In this document: positions 1 to 10,335 of the stretch, one piece after another
Layout of the letters: every line of letters begins with the position of its first letter
How positions within the stretch are numbered: position 1 is the first letter of the stretch
Assembly (NCBI GenBank): GCA_945956915.1
Contig: CAMFJH010000017.1
Location: 1 to 49,118, forward strand
DNA: 49,118 nucleotides
Direction of reading: 5' to 3'
DNA from: an uncultured Francisellaceae bacterium
GTDB lineage: Bacteria; Pseudomonadota; Gammaproteobacteria; UBA6186; Azoamicaceae
The notes under the pieces: generated by a model
The model's input: only the letters and a program-made list of their open reading frames with translations
The model's database searches: none
Told to the model about the DNA's origin: nothing
Made by a program: the position numbers and the translations under genes

Positions 1-30
1 ACTGGCTTACAACCCTGATTATACCTGGGT

Positions 31-1030
31 TAAATCGATGGCGGGAATCCCTGTAGAAAAGCTCAGATTCGTGCATCCTTAGCCAGTAATCGTGAATTAA
101 TAATGTTTTATTGGCAAACGGGCAAAGAGTTGGTTGGAAAACAAAATTTATTTAAGTGGGGGGGAAAAGCTTCTGGAACAATTTTCACATGATATGCGTC
201 AAGAATTTCCAGAAATGGGAGGGTTTTCTATTGCAAACCTTAAAAGAATGAGACTTTTCGCGATCACATATCCTGAACTTGAAATTGGTGCACAACTTGT
301 GCACCAATTGCCATGGGGGCACATTATTGTATTGCTGCATCGCGTTAAAAATGCAGATACACGTCTTTGGTATATCCAAAAAGTTATAGAATTTGGTTGG
401 TCGCGTGCTGTTTTAGAGATGCAGATTGAGGCGGGTCTATACGAACGCCAAGGTATATCTTCTCATAAAATCAACAACTTCCATGAGCATTTGCCTGCTC
501 CTCAATCAGATTTAGCAAATCAATTGCTAAAAGACCCATACAAATTCGATTTTCTTACTTTCAAGGTAAAGCAAAGAAACGGGCAATTGAAGATGCATTG
601 ATTACGCATATAAGAGACTTTCTTCTAGAATTAGGGCAGGGGTTCGCTTTTGTTGGATCTCAGGTACCCCTATTTTGATGATCAGGAGTTCTTTGTTGAT
701 TTGCTTTTTTATCATATTAATTTACGTTGTTTTTTCGTGATCGAGCTTAAGGCTAATAAATTTAAACCAGAACATACAGGTCAATTAGGTTTTTATCTTG
801 CTGCAGTAGATGATTTATTTAAAAAAGAACACGATAACCCAACAATTGGTATTTTGCTATGTAAATCTAAAAGTAAAATCGTGGCTGAATATGCGCTGGG
901 AAGTATGAAAGCTCCTATTGGTATTTCAGAGTATACATTATCCAAAGCATTGCCTAAAGAACTCAAAACTAGCTTACCAACGATTGAAGAAATTGAAGCA
1001 GAACTGAATGAAAGCACAGGGCAAAACTAG
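31..1030 (+). pseudogene. yhcG: YhcG/DUF1016-type PDDEXK nuclease, frameshifted remnant
   Basis: Pieces in three reading frames join into one YhcG (DUF1016) protein: a start-less N-terminal part (ending SNRELIMFYWQTGKELVG), a middle part (KLLEQFSHDMRQEFPEMGGF, then SIANLKRMRLFA) and a C-terminal nuclease part (FDDQEFFVDLLFYHINLRC, then VIELKANKFKPEHTGQL) with the D...E-x-K core of the PD-(D/E)XK fold. The frames break three times: near 157-163 in a run of seven G (one extra base), near 558-562 (one base lost), and near 663-666 (one extra base). No start codon joins the parts, so it is read as dead. YhcG proteins are often found with restriction or other mobile defence genes. Bases 2-82 hold a further short open fragment ending at a TAG, which I do not recognise. 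Confidence 0.8.
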
Positions 1031-1036
1031 TGTAAA

Positions 1037-1112
<76 letters not shown>

Positions 1113-1192
1113 ATAGAGGGTTTTTCTAAGTCTAAAGCAAGGATTATAAGGGGTTGGTGAACTCCTTGGCAAATTTTTTCTGCCAAAGACTC

Positions 1193-1222
1193 TTGTGATG
1201 AGTAAAGTGCATAAGGCATAAT
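1193..1222 (+). promoter_or_regulatory. probable sigma70 promoter of tex
   Basis: TTGTGA (1193-1198) and CATAAT (1217-1222) are separated by 18 bases. Transcription would start near 1229, leaving the AGGA Shine-Dalgarno sequence (1240-1243) in the leader, 10 bases before the GTG start of tex. A second TATAAT at 1232-1237 would start transcripts at or after that site and is less likely. Confidence 0.5.
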
Positions 1223-1253
1223 GAATCTTTATATAATTTAGGATAAAGACACT

Positions 1254-3542
1254 GTGAAACTCTCCATTATTGAGCAAATTGCTGCTAAATTAAATGTTAA
1301 CCCTATGCAAATACAAGTAGCTGTAGATCTTTTAGATAAAGGCGATAAAGTGCCTTTTATAGCCCGATATAGAAAAGAAGCCACAGGGGGCTTAAGCGAT
1401 ACAGATTTGAGAACCACAGAAGAAGATTTGCTTTATTTAAGAGCCTTAGAAGAGCGCCGCCTAGCCATCCTAAAAAGTATTGAGGAACAGGGCAAATTAA
1501 CACCTGAATTACAATTGGCGATTGAAGAAGCCGATTCTAAAGCACGCCTAGAAGATTTGTATTTACCCTATAAACCTAAACGTCGTACCAAAGCCCAGAT
1601 GGCTAAAGAAGCAGGGCTTGAACCTTTAGCACAAGCCCTATTAAGTGATCCAACATTAGATCCTATAAAAATGGCAGAAGCCTATATTAATCTAGAATTG
1701 AATGTGCCCGATACCAAAGCAGCTTTAGAAGGTGCACGTTATATCTTAATGGAACAATTTGCAGAAGATGCCGATCTAATTGGAAGCTTGCGTGCTAAAG
1801 CCTGGGAAGAAGGCCGATTGACCAGTCTTGTGATTGAAGGCAAGGAAGAAGTAGGCGAAAAATTTAAAGATTATTTTGATTATTCAGAAACATTAAAAAC
1901 TGTGCCTTCGCATCGTATGCTCGCTTTACTCCGAGGACGTAATGAAGGCTATTTAAGCATTTCTGTAGTATGTGATACAGAAAAATACGAAAACTTGATT
2001 GCCGCTCGTTACCAAATTCAAAATTTAGGCAGGGCGAGTGATGCCTGGTTAATGGAAAGTGTAAAATGGGGTTGGCGTTTTAAATTGCTCTTACAGTTGG
2101 AAACAGAATTTATTAGCCAATTAAGAGAAAAAGCAGATGAACAAGCCATACAAGTTTTTGCAAATAATTTAAGAGATTTATTGATGAGTGCCCCAGCAGG
2201 TGCTCGAGTGACTTTAGGATTAGATCCTGGATTTAGAACGGGTGTAAAAGTGGCTGTGATAGATGCTACTGGTAAATTTGTGCAGCATACGACTATTTAT
2301 CCCCATGCACCTCAAGATAAATGGGATGAATCTATACAAATATTGGCCTTGTTGTGTAAAAACCATGCTGTAGAATTGATGAGTATTGGGAATGGGACTG
2401 CTTCTAGAGAAACTGATCAGTTGGTTTTAGATTTAATTAAAAAGCATCCAGAATTGCAATTGAAAAAAATCATGGTTTCAGAAGCAGGGGCTTCTGTTTA
2501 TTCAGCCTCTAAATTTGCTTCTGAAGAGTTTCCTGATTTAGATGTGAGTATTCGAGGGGCTGTTTCTATCGCACGTAGACTACAAGATCCTTTAGCTGAA
2601 TTGGTAAAAATTGAACCCAAAGCCATTGGCGTGGGACAATATCAACATGATGTAAGTCAAACACCTTTAGCACGTTCTTTGGATGTGGTTGTCGAAGATT
2701 GTGTAAACGCTGTAGGGGTAGATATTAATACAGCCTCGGTACCTTTGTTAAGCCGAGTAGCAGGTTTAAATTCAACATTAGCCAAAAATATTGTTAATTT
2801 TAGAGATCAAAACGGTCCTTTTAAAGATCGACAAAGTTTAATGAAAATTCCAAGATTTGGAGCCAAAACCTTTGAACAAGCTGCAGGCTTTTTACGTATT
2901 ATTAAAGGTGAGAATCCTTTAGATGCTTCGGCAGTGCATCCGGAATCTTATCCGGTGGTTGATCGTATATTGGCTAAGACACAAAAACCTTTGCAAGAAT
3001 TAATGGGTAATAAAAGCTTTTTGTCTTCTCTAAGGCCTGCTGATTTTATCGATCAAAGCTTTGGAATACCCACCGTAACAGATATTATCAGTGAATTGGA
3101 AAAGCCAGGTCGAGATCCCCGCCCAGAATTTAAAACAGCAACTTTTGATCAAAAAGTGCAGAAAATAGAAGACGTAAAACCAGGCATGATTTTAGAAGGA
3201 GTCGTCACTAATGTGGCTAATTTTGGCGCATTTGTAGATATTGGTGTACATCAAGATGGGCTGGTACATATCTCCGCTTTATCGGATAAATTTATTCAAA
3301 ATCCGCGAGATGTTGTAAAAGCCGGTGATATCGTTACAGTAAAAGTATTGGAAGTGGATGTTAAACGTAAACGTATTGCTCTAACTTTGCGATTACAGGA
3401 TGATATTACGAGAACTGGAACGGGATCAAACAATGCAAAGCCTGATCGCCGTGAAAATGTACCTAAAGTTCACAGAAAACCCGAACCTCAGAGTAATTCA
3501 TTTTTTGGAGATGCTTTGCAAAAAGCGCTTAAAGAAAAGTAA
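1254..3542 (+). CDS. tex: Tex-type transcription accessory / S1 RNA-binding protein
   Basis: Full-length Tex protein (762 residues; the family is usually 720-780). The N-terminal helical region carries the family signature [20 protein letters not shown]. Next comes a YqgF/RNase H-like domain starting [12 protein letters not shown], then a helix-hairpin-helix region ([19 protein letters not shown]). The C-terminal S1 domain contains [20 protein letters not shown] followed by GLVHIS, and a basic tail ends the protein. Tex binds nucleic acids and is linked in other bacteria to transcription and virulence-gene expression; its exact role is not settled. The start is GTG, supported by AGGA 10 bases upstream and by the family N-terminus. 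Its stop lies only 4 bases from the end of the convergent kinase gene, leaving no room for a separate terminator. Confidence 0.95.
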   Translation: MKLSIIEQIAAKLNVNPMQIQVAVDLLDKGDKVPFIARYRKEATGGLSDTDLRTTEEDLLYLRALEERRLAILKSIEEQGKLTPELQLAIEEADSKARLEDLYLPYKPKRRTKAQMAKEAGLEPLAQALLSDPTLDPIKMAEAYINLELNVPDTKAALEGARYILMEQFAEDADLIGSLRAKAWEEGRLTSLVIEGKEEVGEKFKDYFDYSETLKTVPSHRMLALLRGRNEGYLSISVVCDTEKYENLIAARYQIQNLGRASDAWLMESVKWGWRFKLLLQLETEFISQLREKADEQAIQVFANNLRDLLMSAPAGARVTLGLDPGFRTGVKVAVIDATGKFVQHTTIYPHAPQDKWDESIQILALLCKNHAVELMSIGNGTASRETDQLVLDLIKKHPELQLKKIMVSEAGASVYSASKFASEEFPDLDVSIRGAVSIARRLQDPLAELVKIEPKAIGVGQYQHDVSQTPLARSLDVVVEDCVNAVGVDINTASVPLLSRVAGLNSTLAKNIVNFRDQNGPFKDRQSLMKIPRFGAKTFEQAAGFLRIIKGENPLDASAVHPESYPVVDRILAKTQKPLQELMGNKSFLSSLRPADFIDQSFGIPTVTDIISELEKPGRDPRPEFKTATFDQKVQKIEDVKPGMILEGVVTNVANFGAFVDIGVHQDGLVHISALSDKFIQNPRDVVKAGDIVTVKVLEVDVKRKRIALTLRLQDDITRTGTGSNNAKPDRRENVPKVHRKPEPQSNSFFGDALQKALKEK

Positions 3543-3546
3543 GGTA

Positions 3547-5694
3547 TTATTTTTTTGTTTCCAAAGAAATAGGTAGGGTTAATGTAAAAGTAGAGCCTGT
3601 TCCAAGGCCTTTACTGCTAACTTGCAAATTACCGCCTAATTCTTTAGCAGTAAGCGCACTGCCATGTAATCCAAAACCATGGCCCTTGGTTTTTGTGGTA
3701 AATCCAAAGGCAAAGATATTATCTAGATTTTTTTGCTCGATGCCTATGCCATTGTCTGTAACAGCAATTTGAACCTGATCATGCATTTCAGTGATTTGAA
3801 TTGTGATTGTTTTCTTTGCATTGTTTGTAGAATTTTCAATCAAAGCGTCTTTGGCATTTAAAATTAAATTCAATAAAATTTGAATAAGTTTAGATTTGTC
3901 TGTGAGAATTGAAGGATTTGCAATAAATTGTTTTTCGATAAGAATATCATCTGTAATACCTGCCATTTGGATTGCAGTTTCAACCACGTCGGGTAAAAAC
4001 ACAGTCTCAGAAATGAGTTTTGTTCCACTGACATTTTGTTGCATAGAAATAATACTTTCGATATGCTTAATGTGCGTATTAATGAGTGTGATTTCAGAAG
4101 CAGATAGCTCATATTTTGTATATATAGATTTAATAAGTGCAATAAGATAAGCGGGTATCAATTTTCCTTTTTCATCTTCTGTTAAATAAACAATAAGATT
4201 GGGTAAGTTGGATTCTAACATAGTAGAAACAGCAAGTAATTTTTTAAAGTCGTTATGCTGAAAATGATCGCCTAAAACACTTAAGGAAACGATAATGCTA
4301 TTTAAAGCATTTCCCACATTGTGTAAAACAGAAGTTGCTACATCTGCCATACCCGCTTGTCTGGCTGCAACCACAAGATTTTTATTGAGAGATTCTACTG
4401 TTTTTTCCATTTCAATACGCTTTTGCAAATCAATTTCTAAAGCATGGTTTGCCTTGCTAAGCGCTATCGTTTTTTCATCGACTAAAGATTCCATATGTGA
4501 ATAAAGAAATTGTACTTTATCCGTCATGCTGTTAAAGGAAACGCCTACTTCGTTAAGGTCGGAAAACGGTATTTTTTTAACCCTGTTGCTGAAATTTACT
4601 TTTTCATCCACCATGTTTTTCATTGTTGTAATCAGTGAGTTAAAAGATGCTGAAATAACATGTAATAAATAAGTGCCTATTCCTATTAAAAACAATACAA
4701 CGCAAGATACAATGATAGTCATAATGATTTTGCTTTGAAAAATTATTTTTTCTGAATGAAGGAGTGAATTATTTTTTAAGTGTGTGACTAGCGTATTCAA
4801 CTCATTGAATTCAGACACCATTTTCCCTTGCGTTTTTTGTAAAGCGTCAATGGCATTGTTTATTTTTAGATTCCATTCTAAGATCAAAGATAATAGATTC
4901 AGTAAATTATCATTTGGGTTATCCAGTATTTGTTGCCTGATAACTTGAAATTGATTTTCTATTTCCAATATAGATTGATTGATTTCAGCACTGCTGGTTT
5001 TATTTAAGTTTTTTAATTCGCTATCAATAAGATTCATAGACTGAACTAATTCAGAGGCATTTAAATTCCCTAAATTATCTTGGCTTGGGCTTGAAATAGT
5101 TTGCCACAATAGAAAAGGAAATTCAGATAAAGCGTTATTGAGATTTTTAATGTTTTCTTGGGTCATTTTATCAGGATGTGCTTCTAGTTTTCCAACTAAA
5201 AGGGTTGTTTTTTTGCGAAAGTCAATCAACAAAGGCTTAAGCATTTGTATTTTTTTATTTAGAACAAGTTGGGAAAGAAATTTTTCTTTAACCAGGATAA
5301 GCAATTGTTTGTCTGTTAATAAAAATTGCTGAGATTGTAATTGCAATTTTTTAACCACATGATTAACATCCGGGTAAGTTTCTGCAAGTTGCCTTAAACT
5401 GTTTAGACCATTTGTAAATTGAGTTTCTAATTCTTTAGTGAGCATAATGTTTTTTAAATCTTCAAGATCATTTAGATCATTGCTCAGTAAAAAGTTTTGC
5501 TGTCGACTGAAAAAACTAGAAAGTGCATTTTGCATTTCTTGTCTTGAAAGGTATATCTTGGTAATATCTAAAAGCTGTTCTTGGTTGTTGACTAATTTGT
5601 GATTAAAATATAAAGAAAAAAAAGATAATAACAGAATCGAAAAAATAGCCGTAGTTAAAAATAAGGTTAATAATTTTTTTAATGAAAGTTTCAT
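3547..5694 (-). CDS. membrane sensor histidine kinase with HAMP domain
   Basis: A 715-residue sensor kinase. It has a membrane segment near residues 9-30, about 290 residues predicted outside the inner membrane and mostly helical, a second membrane segment near 321-346, a HAMP linker and a coiled coil. The phospho-acceptor is predicted to be His458 in the motif VLHNVGNALNS, a variant H-box seen in a subset of kinases. The ATP-binding region has the N-box LILNAKDAL, G1 VTDNGIGI, F-box FGFTTK and G2 GHGFGLHGSALTAKELGG, so catalysis is expected. The gene is divergent from the receiver-GGDEF-EAL gene at 5857, its likely partner (inferred from position). The ligand is unknown. No Shine-Dalgarno sequence precedes the ATG. 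Confidence 0.9.
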   Translation of the reverse strand: MKLSLKKLLTLFLTTAIFSILLLSFFSLYFNHKLVNNQEQLLDITKIYLSRQEMQNALSSFFSRQQNFLLSNDLNDLEDLKNIMLTKELETQFTNGLNSLRQLAETYPDVNHVVKKLQLQSQQFLLTDKQLLILVKEKFLSQLVLNKKIQMLKPLLIDFRKKTTLLVGKLEAHPDKMTQENIKNLNNALSEFPFLLWQTISSPSQDNLGNLNASELVQSMNLIDSELKNLNKTSSAEINQSILEIENQFQVIRQQILDNPNDNLLNLLSLILEWNLKINNAIDALQKTQGKMVSEFNELNTLVTHLKNNSLLHSEKIIFQSKIIMTIIVSCVVLFLIGIGTYLLHVISASFNSLITTMKNMVDEKVNFSNRVKKIPFSDLNEVGVSFNSMTDKVQFLYSHMESLVDEKTIALSKANHALEIDLQKRIEMEKTVESLNKNLVVAARQAGMADVATSVLHNVGNALNSIIVSLSVLGDHFQHNDFKKLLAVSTMLESNLPNLIVYLTEDEKGKLIPAYLIALIKSIYTKYELSASEITLINTHIKHIESIISMQQNVSGTKLISETVFLPDVVETAIQMAGITDDILIEKQFIANPSILTDKSKLIQILLNLILNAKDALIENSTNNAKKTITIQITEMHDQVQIAVTDNGIGIEQKNLDNIFAFGFTTKTKGHGFGLHGSALTAKELGGNLQVSSKGLGTGSTFTLTLPISLETKK

Positions 5695-5702
5695 AAAAAC
5701 AG

Positions 5703-5708
5703 ATTATA
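5703..5708 (-). promoter_or_regulatory. -10 element of the histidine kinase gene, possibly leaderless
   Basis: On the minus strand a perfect TATAAT lies at 5708-5703, only 8 bases before the ATG at 5694. Upstream, TTGTTA or TTACAT could act as the -35 with spacers of 19 or 16. The expected transcription start falls within a few bases of the ATG, and no purine-rich ribosome site is present. Confidence 0.4.
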
Positions 5709-5856
5709 TACACGGTGATGGTTAATGTAACAAGAGTGACCTACCTTAAAATGGCAAATAATGTTTTTATTCATATTTTTATATAAGCTCATGTATTTAG
5801 CCTATAATTAAAAATTGTAATAGTCAAGTTTTTAGAAATATATTATACTCAATGTT

Positions 5857-8109
5857 ATGGAAAATAGCATAGAACAAAACTTGGACCCACGAATTATCAT
5901 AATCGATGACAACAAATCTATCCATGAAGATTTTAGAAAAATTTTAAGGCCTGTGGTAGATACAGAAAAAAATAGTTTGAATGCTTTGGAAGATAAATTA
6001 TTTGCAGACGAATTTAAAACGCCTGATAAGATCCTACAAGACTTACCCCAATTCAATTTAAGTTTTGCATCTCAAGGTCAAGAAGGTGTTCAATATATTA
6101 AAGAAGCTGTGGCTCAAAAAAAACCTTTTGCTTTAGCGTTTGTGGATATTCGCATGCCACCGGGTTGGGATGGGGTTGAAACGGTACAAGAAATTTGGAA
6201 AGTAGATCCTTGGGTTCAAATTGTTATTTGCACGGCTTATTCAGATTATTCTTGGAATGAAATGATTGTAAGACTGGGCGTTTCTGATAATCTAATTATT
6301 TTAAAAAAACCTTTTGATGTGGTTGAAGTACAACAATTGGCTGCGTCTTTAACAGGAAAATGGATTTTAAATGCAAAATTACAACAGCATGTTAGCGGTT
6401 TGGAAGATGTTATTCAAAAACGCACCTTTGAACTTGAAAAAACGCTTGCTTTGGTTCGGGCGACACTTGAGGCCACGACAGATGGTATTCTTGTAGAAGA
6501 TTTGGAAGGTAAGTTAATCGATTATAATAATGTTTTTTTTGAGATGTGGAAAATACCTAAAGAGATTGTAGGCGCTAATTTAAGCAAGCCCATTTTTGAT
6601 TTTTTATCAAAACAATTAATGGATCCCGAGGCGTTCTTAGAGAGAATTAGTAGTGTTCAGAAAAATGTTTTTTCGGAATCAGTGGTTGAATTAAATCTTA
6701 AAGATGAACGTTATTTTGAGCAATATTGTAAACCCCACAGAGTGAACGAAAATGTTGTAGGAAGGGTCTGGAGTTTTAGAGATATTTCAGAACAAAAAGT
6801 AATGCAAAAGGAATTATTATTTCAAGCAACACATGATAAATTAACTAATTTGCCTAACCGACGTTTGTTATATGATCGTATCACTCAAGCAATTTCTATT
6901 ATTAAAAGTACACAAGGCTCGATTTCAGTTTTATTATTTGATTTAGATAAATTTAAAGGCATCAATGATAGTCTAGGCCATGCTGCAGGTGATGCTGTTT
7001 TAAAGCTGATAGCAAAACGGGTGTTAGAAACACTTAAAATTTCAGACACTTTTGGTAGATTGGGTGGAGATGAATTTGTAGTAGTATCAGTTGATAACAA
7101 TGAACCTTCTAGAGCCACCGATCTGGCCAAAAAAATTATAGAAGTAGTTGCCAAGCCTTTTACCTTATATAATCATGAGTTTTCTTTAACTGCAAGTATA
7201 GGGATTAGTGTATTTCCTAAAGATGGAGAAACCCCAGAAGAATTATTACAAAAAGCAGATGGGGCCATGTACAGTGTAAAAAATTCGGGAAAACACAGTT
7301 TTAAATTTTTTAAGGATGATATTGCACAACAAGTGTTACAGCAATTAACCTTGGAAAATGATTTAAGAAATGCAATAATGCAAAACCAATTTGAATTGTA
7401 TTATCAGCCTTTAATGAGTATTGAATCTGGAAAAGTAAAAGGGACAGAGGCTTTGATTCGATGGAATCATCCTCGGTTGGGTTTGTTAGGACCAGATTTA
7501 TTTATCCCAATAGCAGAAGAAAATGGTTTAATTGTGCCTATTGGGGAATGGGTTTTGAAAACAGCTTGCCTTCAGAATAAACAATGGCAAAACGAAGGAA
7601 TGTCGCCATTAAAAGTAGCCGTGAATGTCTCAAGCATACAATTTAGATATCCCTTATTTGATCTGAAAGTAAAAGAAATTTTAAAAGAAACAGGATTAAA
7701 CCCTGCGTATTTAGAACTTGAATTAACGGAAACTACAATTGTTGAAAATCCTGTTTTTATGTTAGAAATATTAGAAAAAATTACAGACTTGGGTATTGAA
7801 TTGGTGGTGGATGATTTTGGAACAGGGTATAGTAGTCTAAGTTATTTACGAAAATTTCCTTTTAGGAAATTAAAAATTGATAAGACATTTATTGCGGATA
7901 TTTGTACTAATAAAAATGATATCAATTTGGTACATACTATTATTAATATGGGTAAGAATTTGAATTTAAGAGTATTGGCTGAAGGTGTAGAAACGACAGA
8001 GCAATTGGCTTTATTAAAAGAACATCATTGTGATGAAGCGCAGGGGTATTTATTTTCTAAACCGTTACCTGTTGAAGCTTTTGTTCAATTTGTAAAATCT
8101 CAAAAATAA
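5857..8109 (+). CDS. receiver-PAS-GGDEF-EAL response regulator (c-di-GMP metabolism)
   Basis: A 750-residue protein that could both make and degrade cyclic-di-GMP. The N-terminal receiver starts RIIIIDDNKSIHEDFRKIL, with the phospho-acceptor predicted at Asp97 (FVDIRMPPGWDG). A conserved insert of roughly 40 residues separates the first acidic pair from Asp97, as in other GGDEF proteins with this opening. A PAS domain follows (ATTDGILVEDLEGKLIDYNN). The diguanylate cyclase signature GGDEF (403-407) is intact, but the inhibitory I-site reads KISD (394-397) instead of RxxD. The phosphodiesterase has EAL (531-533) and DDFGTGYSS (from 652), so it looks active. The partner kinase is probably the divergent gene at 3547-5694. 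The ATG has no clear ribosome site; the nearest -10-like sequence is TATACT at 5844-5849. Confidence 0.93.
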   Translation: MENSIEQNLDPRIIIIDDNKSIHEDFRKILRPVVDTEKNSLNALEDKLFADEFKTPDKILQDLPQFNLSFASQGQEGVQYIKEAVAQKKPFALAFVDIRMPPGWDGVETVQEIWKVDPWVQIVICTAYSDYSWNEMIVRLGVSDNLIILKKPFDVVEVQQLAASLTGKWILNAKLQQHVSGLEDVIQKRTFELEKTLALVRATLEATTDGILVEDLEGKLIDYNNVFFEMWKIPKEIVGANLSKPIFDFLSKQLMDPEAFLERISSVQKNVFSESVVELNLKDERYFEQYCKPHRVNENVVGRVWSFRDISEQKVMQKELLFQATHDKLTNLPNRRLLYDRITQAISIIKSTQGSISVLLFDLDKFKGINDSLGHAAGDAVLKLIAKRVLETLKISDTFGRLGGDEFVVVSVDNNEPSRATDLAKKIIEVVAKPFTLYNHEFSLTASIGISVFPKDGETPEELLQKADGAMYSVKNSGKHSFKFFKDDIAQQVLQQLTLENDLRNAIMQNQFELYYQPLMSIESGKVKGTEALIRWNHPRLGLLGPDLFIPIAEENGLIVPIGEWVLKTACLQNKQWQNEGMSPLKVAVNVSSIQFRYPLFDLKVKEILKETGLNPAYLELELTETTIVENPVFMLEILEKITDLGIELVVDDFGTGYSSLSYLRKFPFRKLKIDKTFIADICTNKNDINLVHTIINMGKNLNLRVLAEGVETTEQLALLKEHHCDEAQGYLFSKPLPVEAFVQFVKSQK

Positions 8110-8156
8110 AAACGAGTGCGTAGCACACTACACCCACTTTTATAAAAAGATGATTT

Positions 8157-9368
8157 TTATTTAAACATCGCTTTGGCTTTTTTTAAAGCTGTAATCAGCT
8201 GGTTAACATCCTCGATAGTATTATATAAGCCAATAGAGAGGCGTGCGGTAGAGGGGATTCCAAAAAAAGTCATGACGGGCATGGCGCAGTGGTGACCACT
8301 TCGGATAGCTACGCCAGATTGATCAACGATGGTGCCAATATCATGCGGATGAATATTATCCAGGGTGAAAGATATCACTGCTATTTTGTGTTGGGGTCTG
8401 CCGATAATTTTAAGACCAGGTATTTCGCATAATTGCTCAGTAGCGCATCTTAAGAGCTGATCTTCATGTTGCATGATTGCTTGAAAATCTAGGGACATCA
8501 AATATTCTAAAGCCCGGCCCATGCCTATGACTGCTGCAATGGGCGGTGTGCCTGCTTCAAATTTATAGGGCAATTCATTGTATAGAGTTTCTGCAAAAGA
8601 AACCTTGGCAATCATATCTCCGCCGCCTTGATAAGGGGGCATTTTTTCTAGCCAGTGTGCTTTGCCGAATAGAACACCGGCACCTGTGGGGCCATAGGTT
8701 TTATGGCTAGAGAAAGTGAAAAAATCACAATCTAAGTCTTGCACATCAATTTTAAGATGCGGCGCTGATTGGGCACCGTCAATGAATACAGGAATTTGAT
8801 GTGTGTGTGCTAAGGCGATAACTTCTTTAATAGGATTTAGGGTGCCTAGGGTATTAGAAATATGGGTGAGGGCCAATAATTTCGTTTTAGAACTTAATAA
8901 ATTAGTAAGCGTGTTCAATTCTAATTCACCAGAATCGTTCATCGGAATAACACAAAGCTTAGCTCCTTGACGTGCACACACCATTTGCCAGGGTACGATA
9001 TTGGAATGATGTTCCATTTCTGAAATGAGTATTTCATCCCCGGGTTTTAGGAAAGATCCAAAGCTTGTAGCCACTAAATTAATCGCTTCTGTGGTGCTTT
9101 TGACGAAAATACATTCTTTGCTATCTTTGGCATTGATAAATTTTTGGACTGTGCGGCGTGTTTGTTCATAGGCTTGTGTGGACTGTTCGCCTAAGGTATG
9201 TACGCTTCGATGAATATTAGCATTGTGCTGCTGATAGTGTTTTGTCAAGGCTTCGATTACACAAGAGGGCTTTTGAGTCGTGGCTGCATTATCTAAATAA
9301 GCTAAAGGAAAACCATTGATGGTTTGTTGTAGGGTAGGGAACTCTGATCGCAGCTTGTTAATATCCAT
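8157..9368 (-). CDS. sufS: SufS cysteine desulfurase
   Basis: Group II PLP-dependent cysteine desulfurase (403 residues, normal length). It takes sulfur from cysteine for Fe-S cluster assembly. The PLP lysine is predicted to be Lys223 in SSHKTYGPTG, and the catalytic cysteine Cys361 in RSGHHCAMP. The N-terminus (LRSEFPTL, then YLDNAATTQKP) is typical. It is the last gene of sufBCDS: the sufD stop TAA is immediately followed by its ATG, so translation is probably coupled. No SufE or SufU sulfur acceptor is encoded beside it. Confidence 0.96.
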   Translation of the reverse strand: MDINKLRSEFPTLQQTINGFPLAYLDNAATTQKPSCVIEALTKHYQQHNANIHRSVHTLGEQSTQAYEQTRRTVQKFINAKDSKECIFVKSTTEAINLVATSFGSFLKPGDEILISEMEHHSNIVPWQMVCARQGAKLCVIPMNDSGELELNTLTNLLSSKTKLLALTHISNTLGTLNPIKEVIALAHTHQIPVFIDGAQSAPHLKIDVQDLDCDFFTFSSHKTYGPTGAGVLFGKAHWLEKMPPYQGGGDMIAKVSFAETLYNELPYKFEAGTPPIAAVIGMGRALEYLMSLDFQAIMQHEDQLLRCATEQLCEIPGLKIIGRPQHKIAVISFTLDNIHPHDIGTIVDQSGVAIRSGHHCAMPVMTFFGIPSTARLSIGLYNTIEDVNQLITALKKAKAMFK

Positions 9369-10331
9369 TTAGTATCCATGTGTCATTTGAATAGTATTTA
9401 AGCATTCATGAGCGGGTATGTGTTCTAAAACAGGATGCATAAAAGCTTGGATCAGTAATTTTTTAGCTTCAGCTTCTGGGATCCCACGTGTTGTTAAATA
9501 AAATAGGGCTTCTGTATCTAAATGTCCAACCGTAGCACCGTGTGTACATTTTACTTCATCATTATGGATTTCTAATTCAGGTTTGGCATGGGCTTCTGCT
9601 TGTTCGGATAATAACAGCTGTTTTACTTCTAAATGAGCATCTGATTGAGAAGCATTGGGATGTACAATAATAGTGCCTGTAAAATGATTTTTTGCCTTAT
9701 CATTGACAATGCCTCTAACTTTCATATCACTATTGCAATTGTGTGCATGATGTTCTGCACAAAGATTTAAAGATTTGCTTTGGGTTTTGGAAGCTAAGCT
9801 GAGTGCTTGTAACTTGGCTGTAGCTCCGGGTTGATACAAATTTAAACTAACACGCGTTTCTTGATGTCCAAGATTGTTTTGTAAAAGGGTACCGTTATAT
9901 TCGGAGTCTTGTTGTTGATTGACACTTAAGGTGTGTACTAGAGTATTTGTGGCACTTGATTCACAAAGTAAATAATGCTGTAAATGGGTGCGCGCAGATA
10001 AATAAATATTGGTATAAACCTGTTCAGTTTTAGGATCTGAAGCACCTAGTAAATAATAGGTTTCAAAAATAGTGGCACGAGCATTTTCCAGTCCATAGAT
10101 ACGAGTTGCGAGTATAGTCTTTGGGGCATCTAAGATATGGATAATATGAACTGGTTTGGGCGTACTGGTATTTTTTAAAATGCTGATATGTAGTTCATGT
10201 TCAGTGCAATTTAATAAAAAATCAGATTTTTGCAGTATACACTCTCCGTTTAAAAACAACATCAAAGGTTCAGCTTGGTATTTATGTTCTATGTTTTCTA
10301 TTAAGGTGTCTAGTGTATAGGGTTTTTCCAT
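9369..10331 (-). CDS. sufD: SufD, Fe-S scaffold subunit (short form)
   Basis: Beta-helical partner of SufB in the SufBC2D scaffold. The C-terminal core is recognisable: GIVNDKAKNHFTGTIIVHPN, then QLLLSEQAEAHAKPELEI and VKCTHGATVGHLD, the last carrying the conserved CTHGATVG segment. At 320 residues it is roughly 100 shorter than E. coli SufD (about 420), and the missing part is N-terminal. It starts 4 bases after sufC, using GAGG at the sufC 3' end as ribosome site, and ends directly against sufS. The low conservation of its N-terminal half is common in SufD. Confidence 0.92.
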   Translation of the reverse strand: MEKPYTLDTLIENIEHKYQAEPLMLFLNGECILQKSDFLLNCTEHELHISILKNTSTPKPVHIIHILDAPKTILATRIYGLENARATIFETYYLLGASDPKTEQVYTNIYLSARTHLQHYLLCESSATNTLVHTLSVNQQQDSEYNGTLLQNNLGHQETRVSLNLYQPGATAKLQALSLASKTQSKSLNLCAEHHAHNCNSDMKVRGIVNDKAKNHFTGTIIVHPNASQSDAHLEVKQLLLSEQAEAHAKPELEIHNDEVKCTHGATVGHLDTEALFYLTTRGIPEAEAKKLLIQAFMHPVLEHIPAHECLNTIQMTHGY

Positions 10332-10335
10332 TGTG

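Noticed and set aside
8111..8150. Possible bidirectional terminator between the GGDEF-EAL gene and sufS
   Set aside because: Only a 4-bp stem (GTGC-GTA-GCAC) without a clear T-run, too weak to call.
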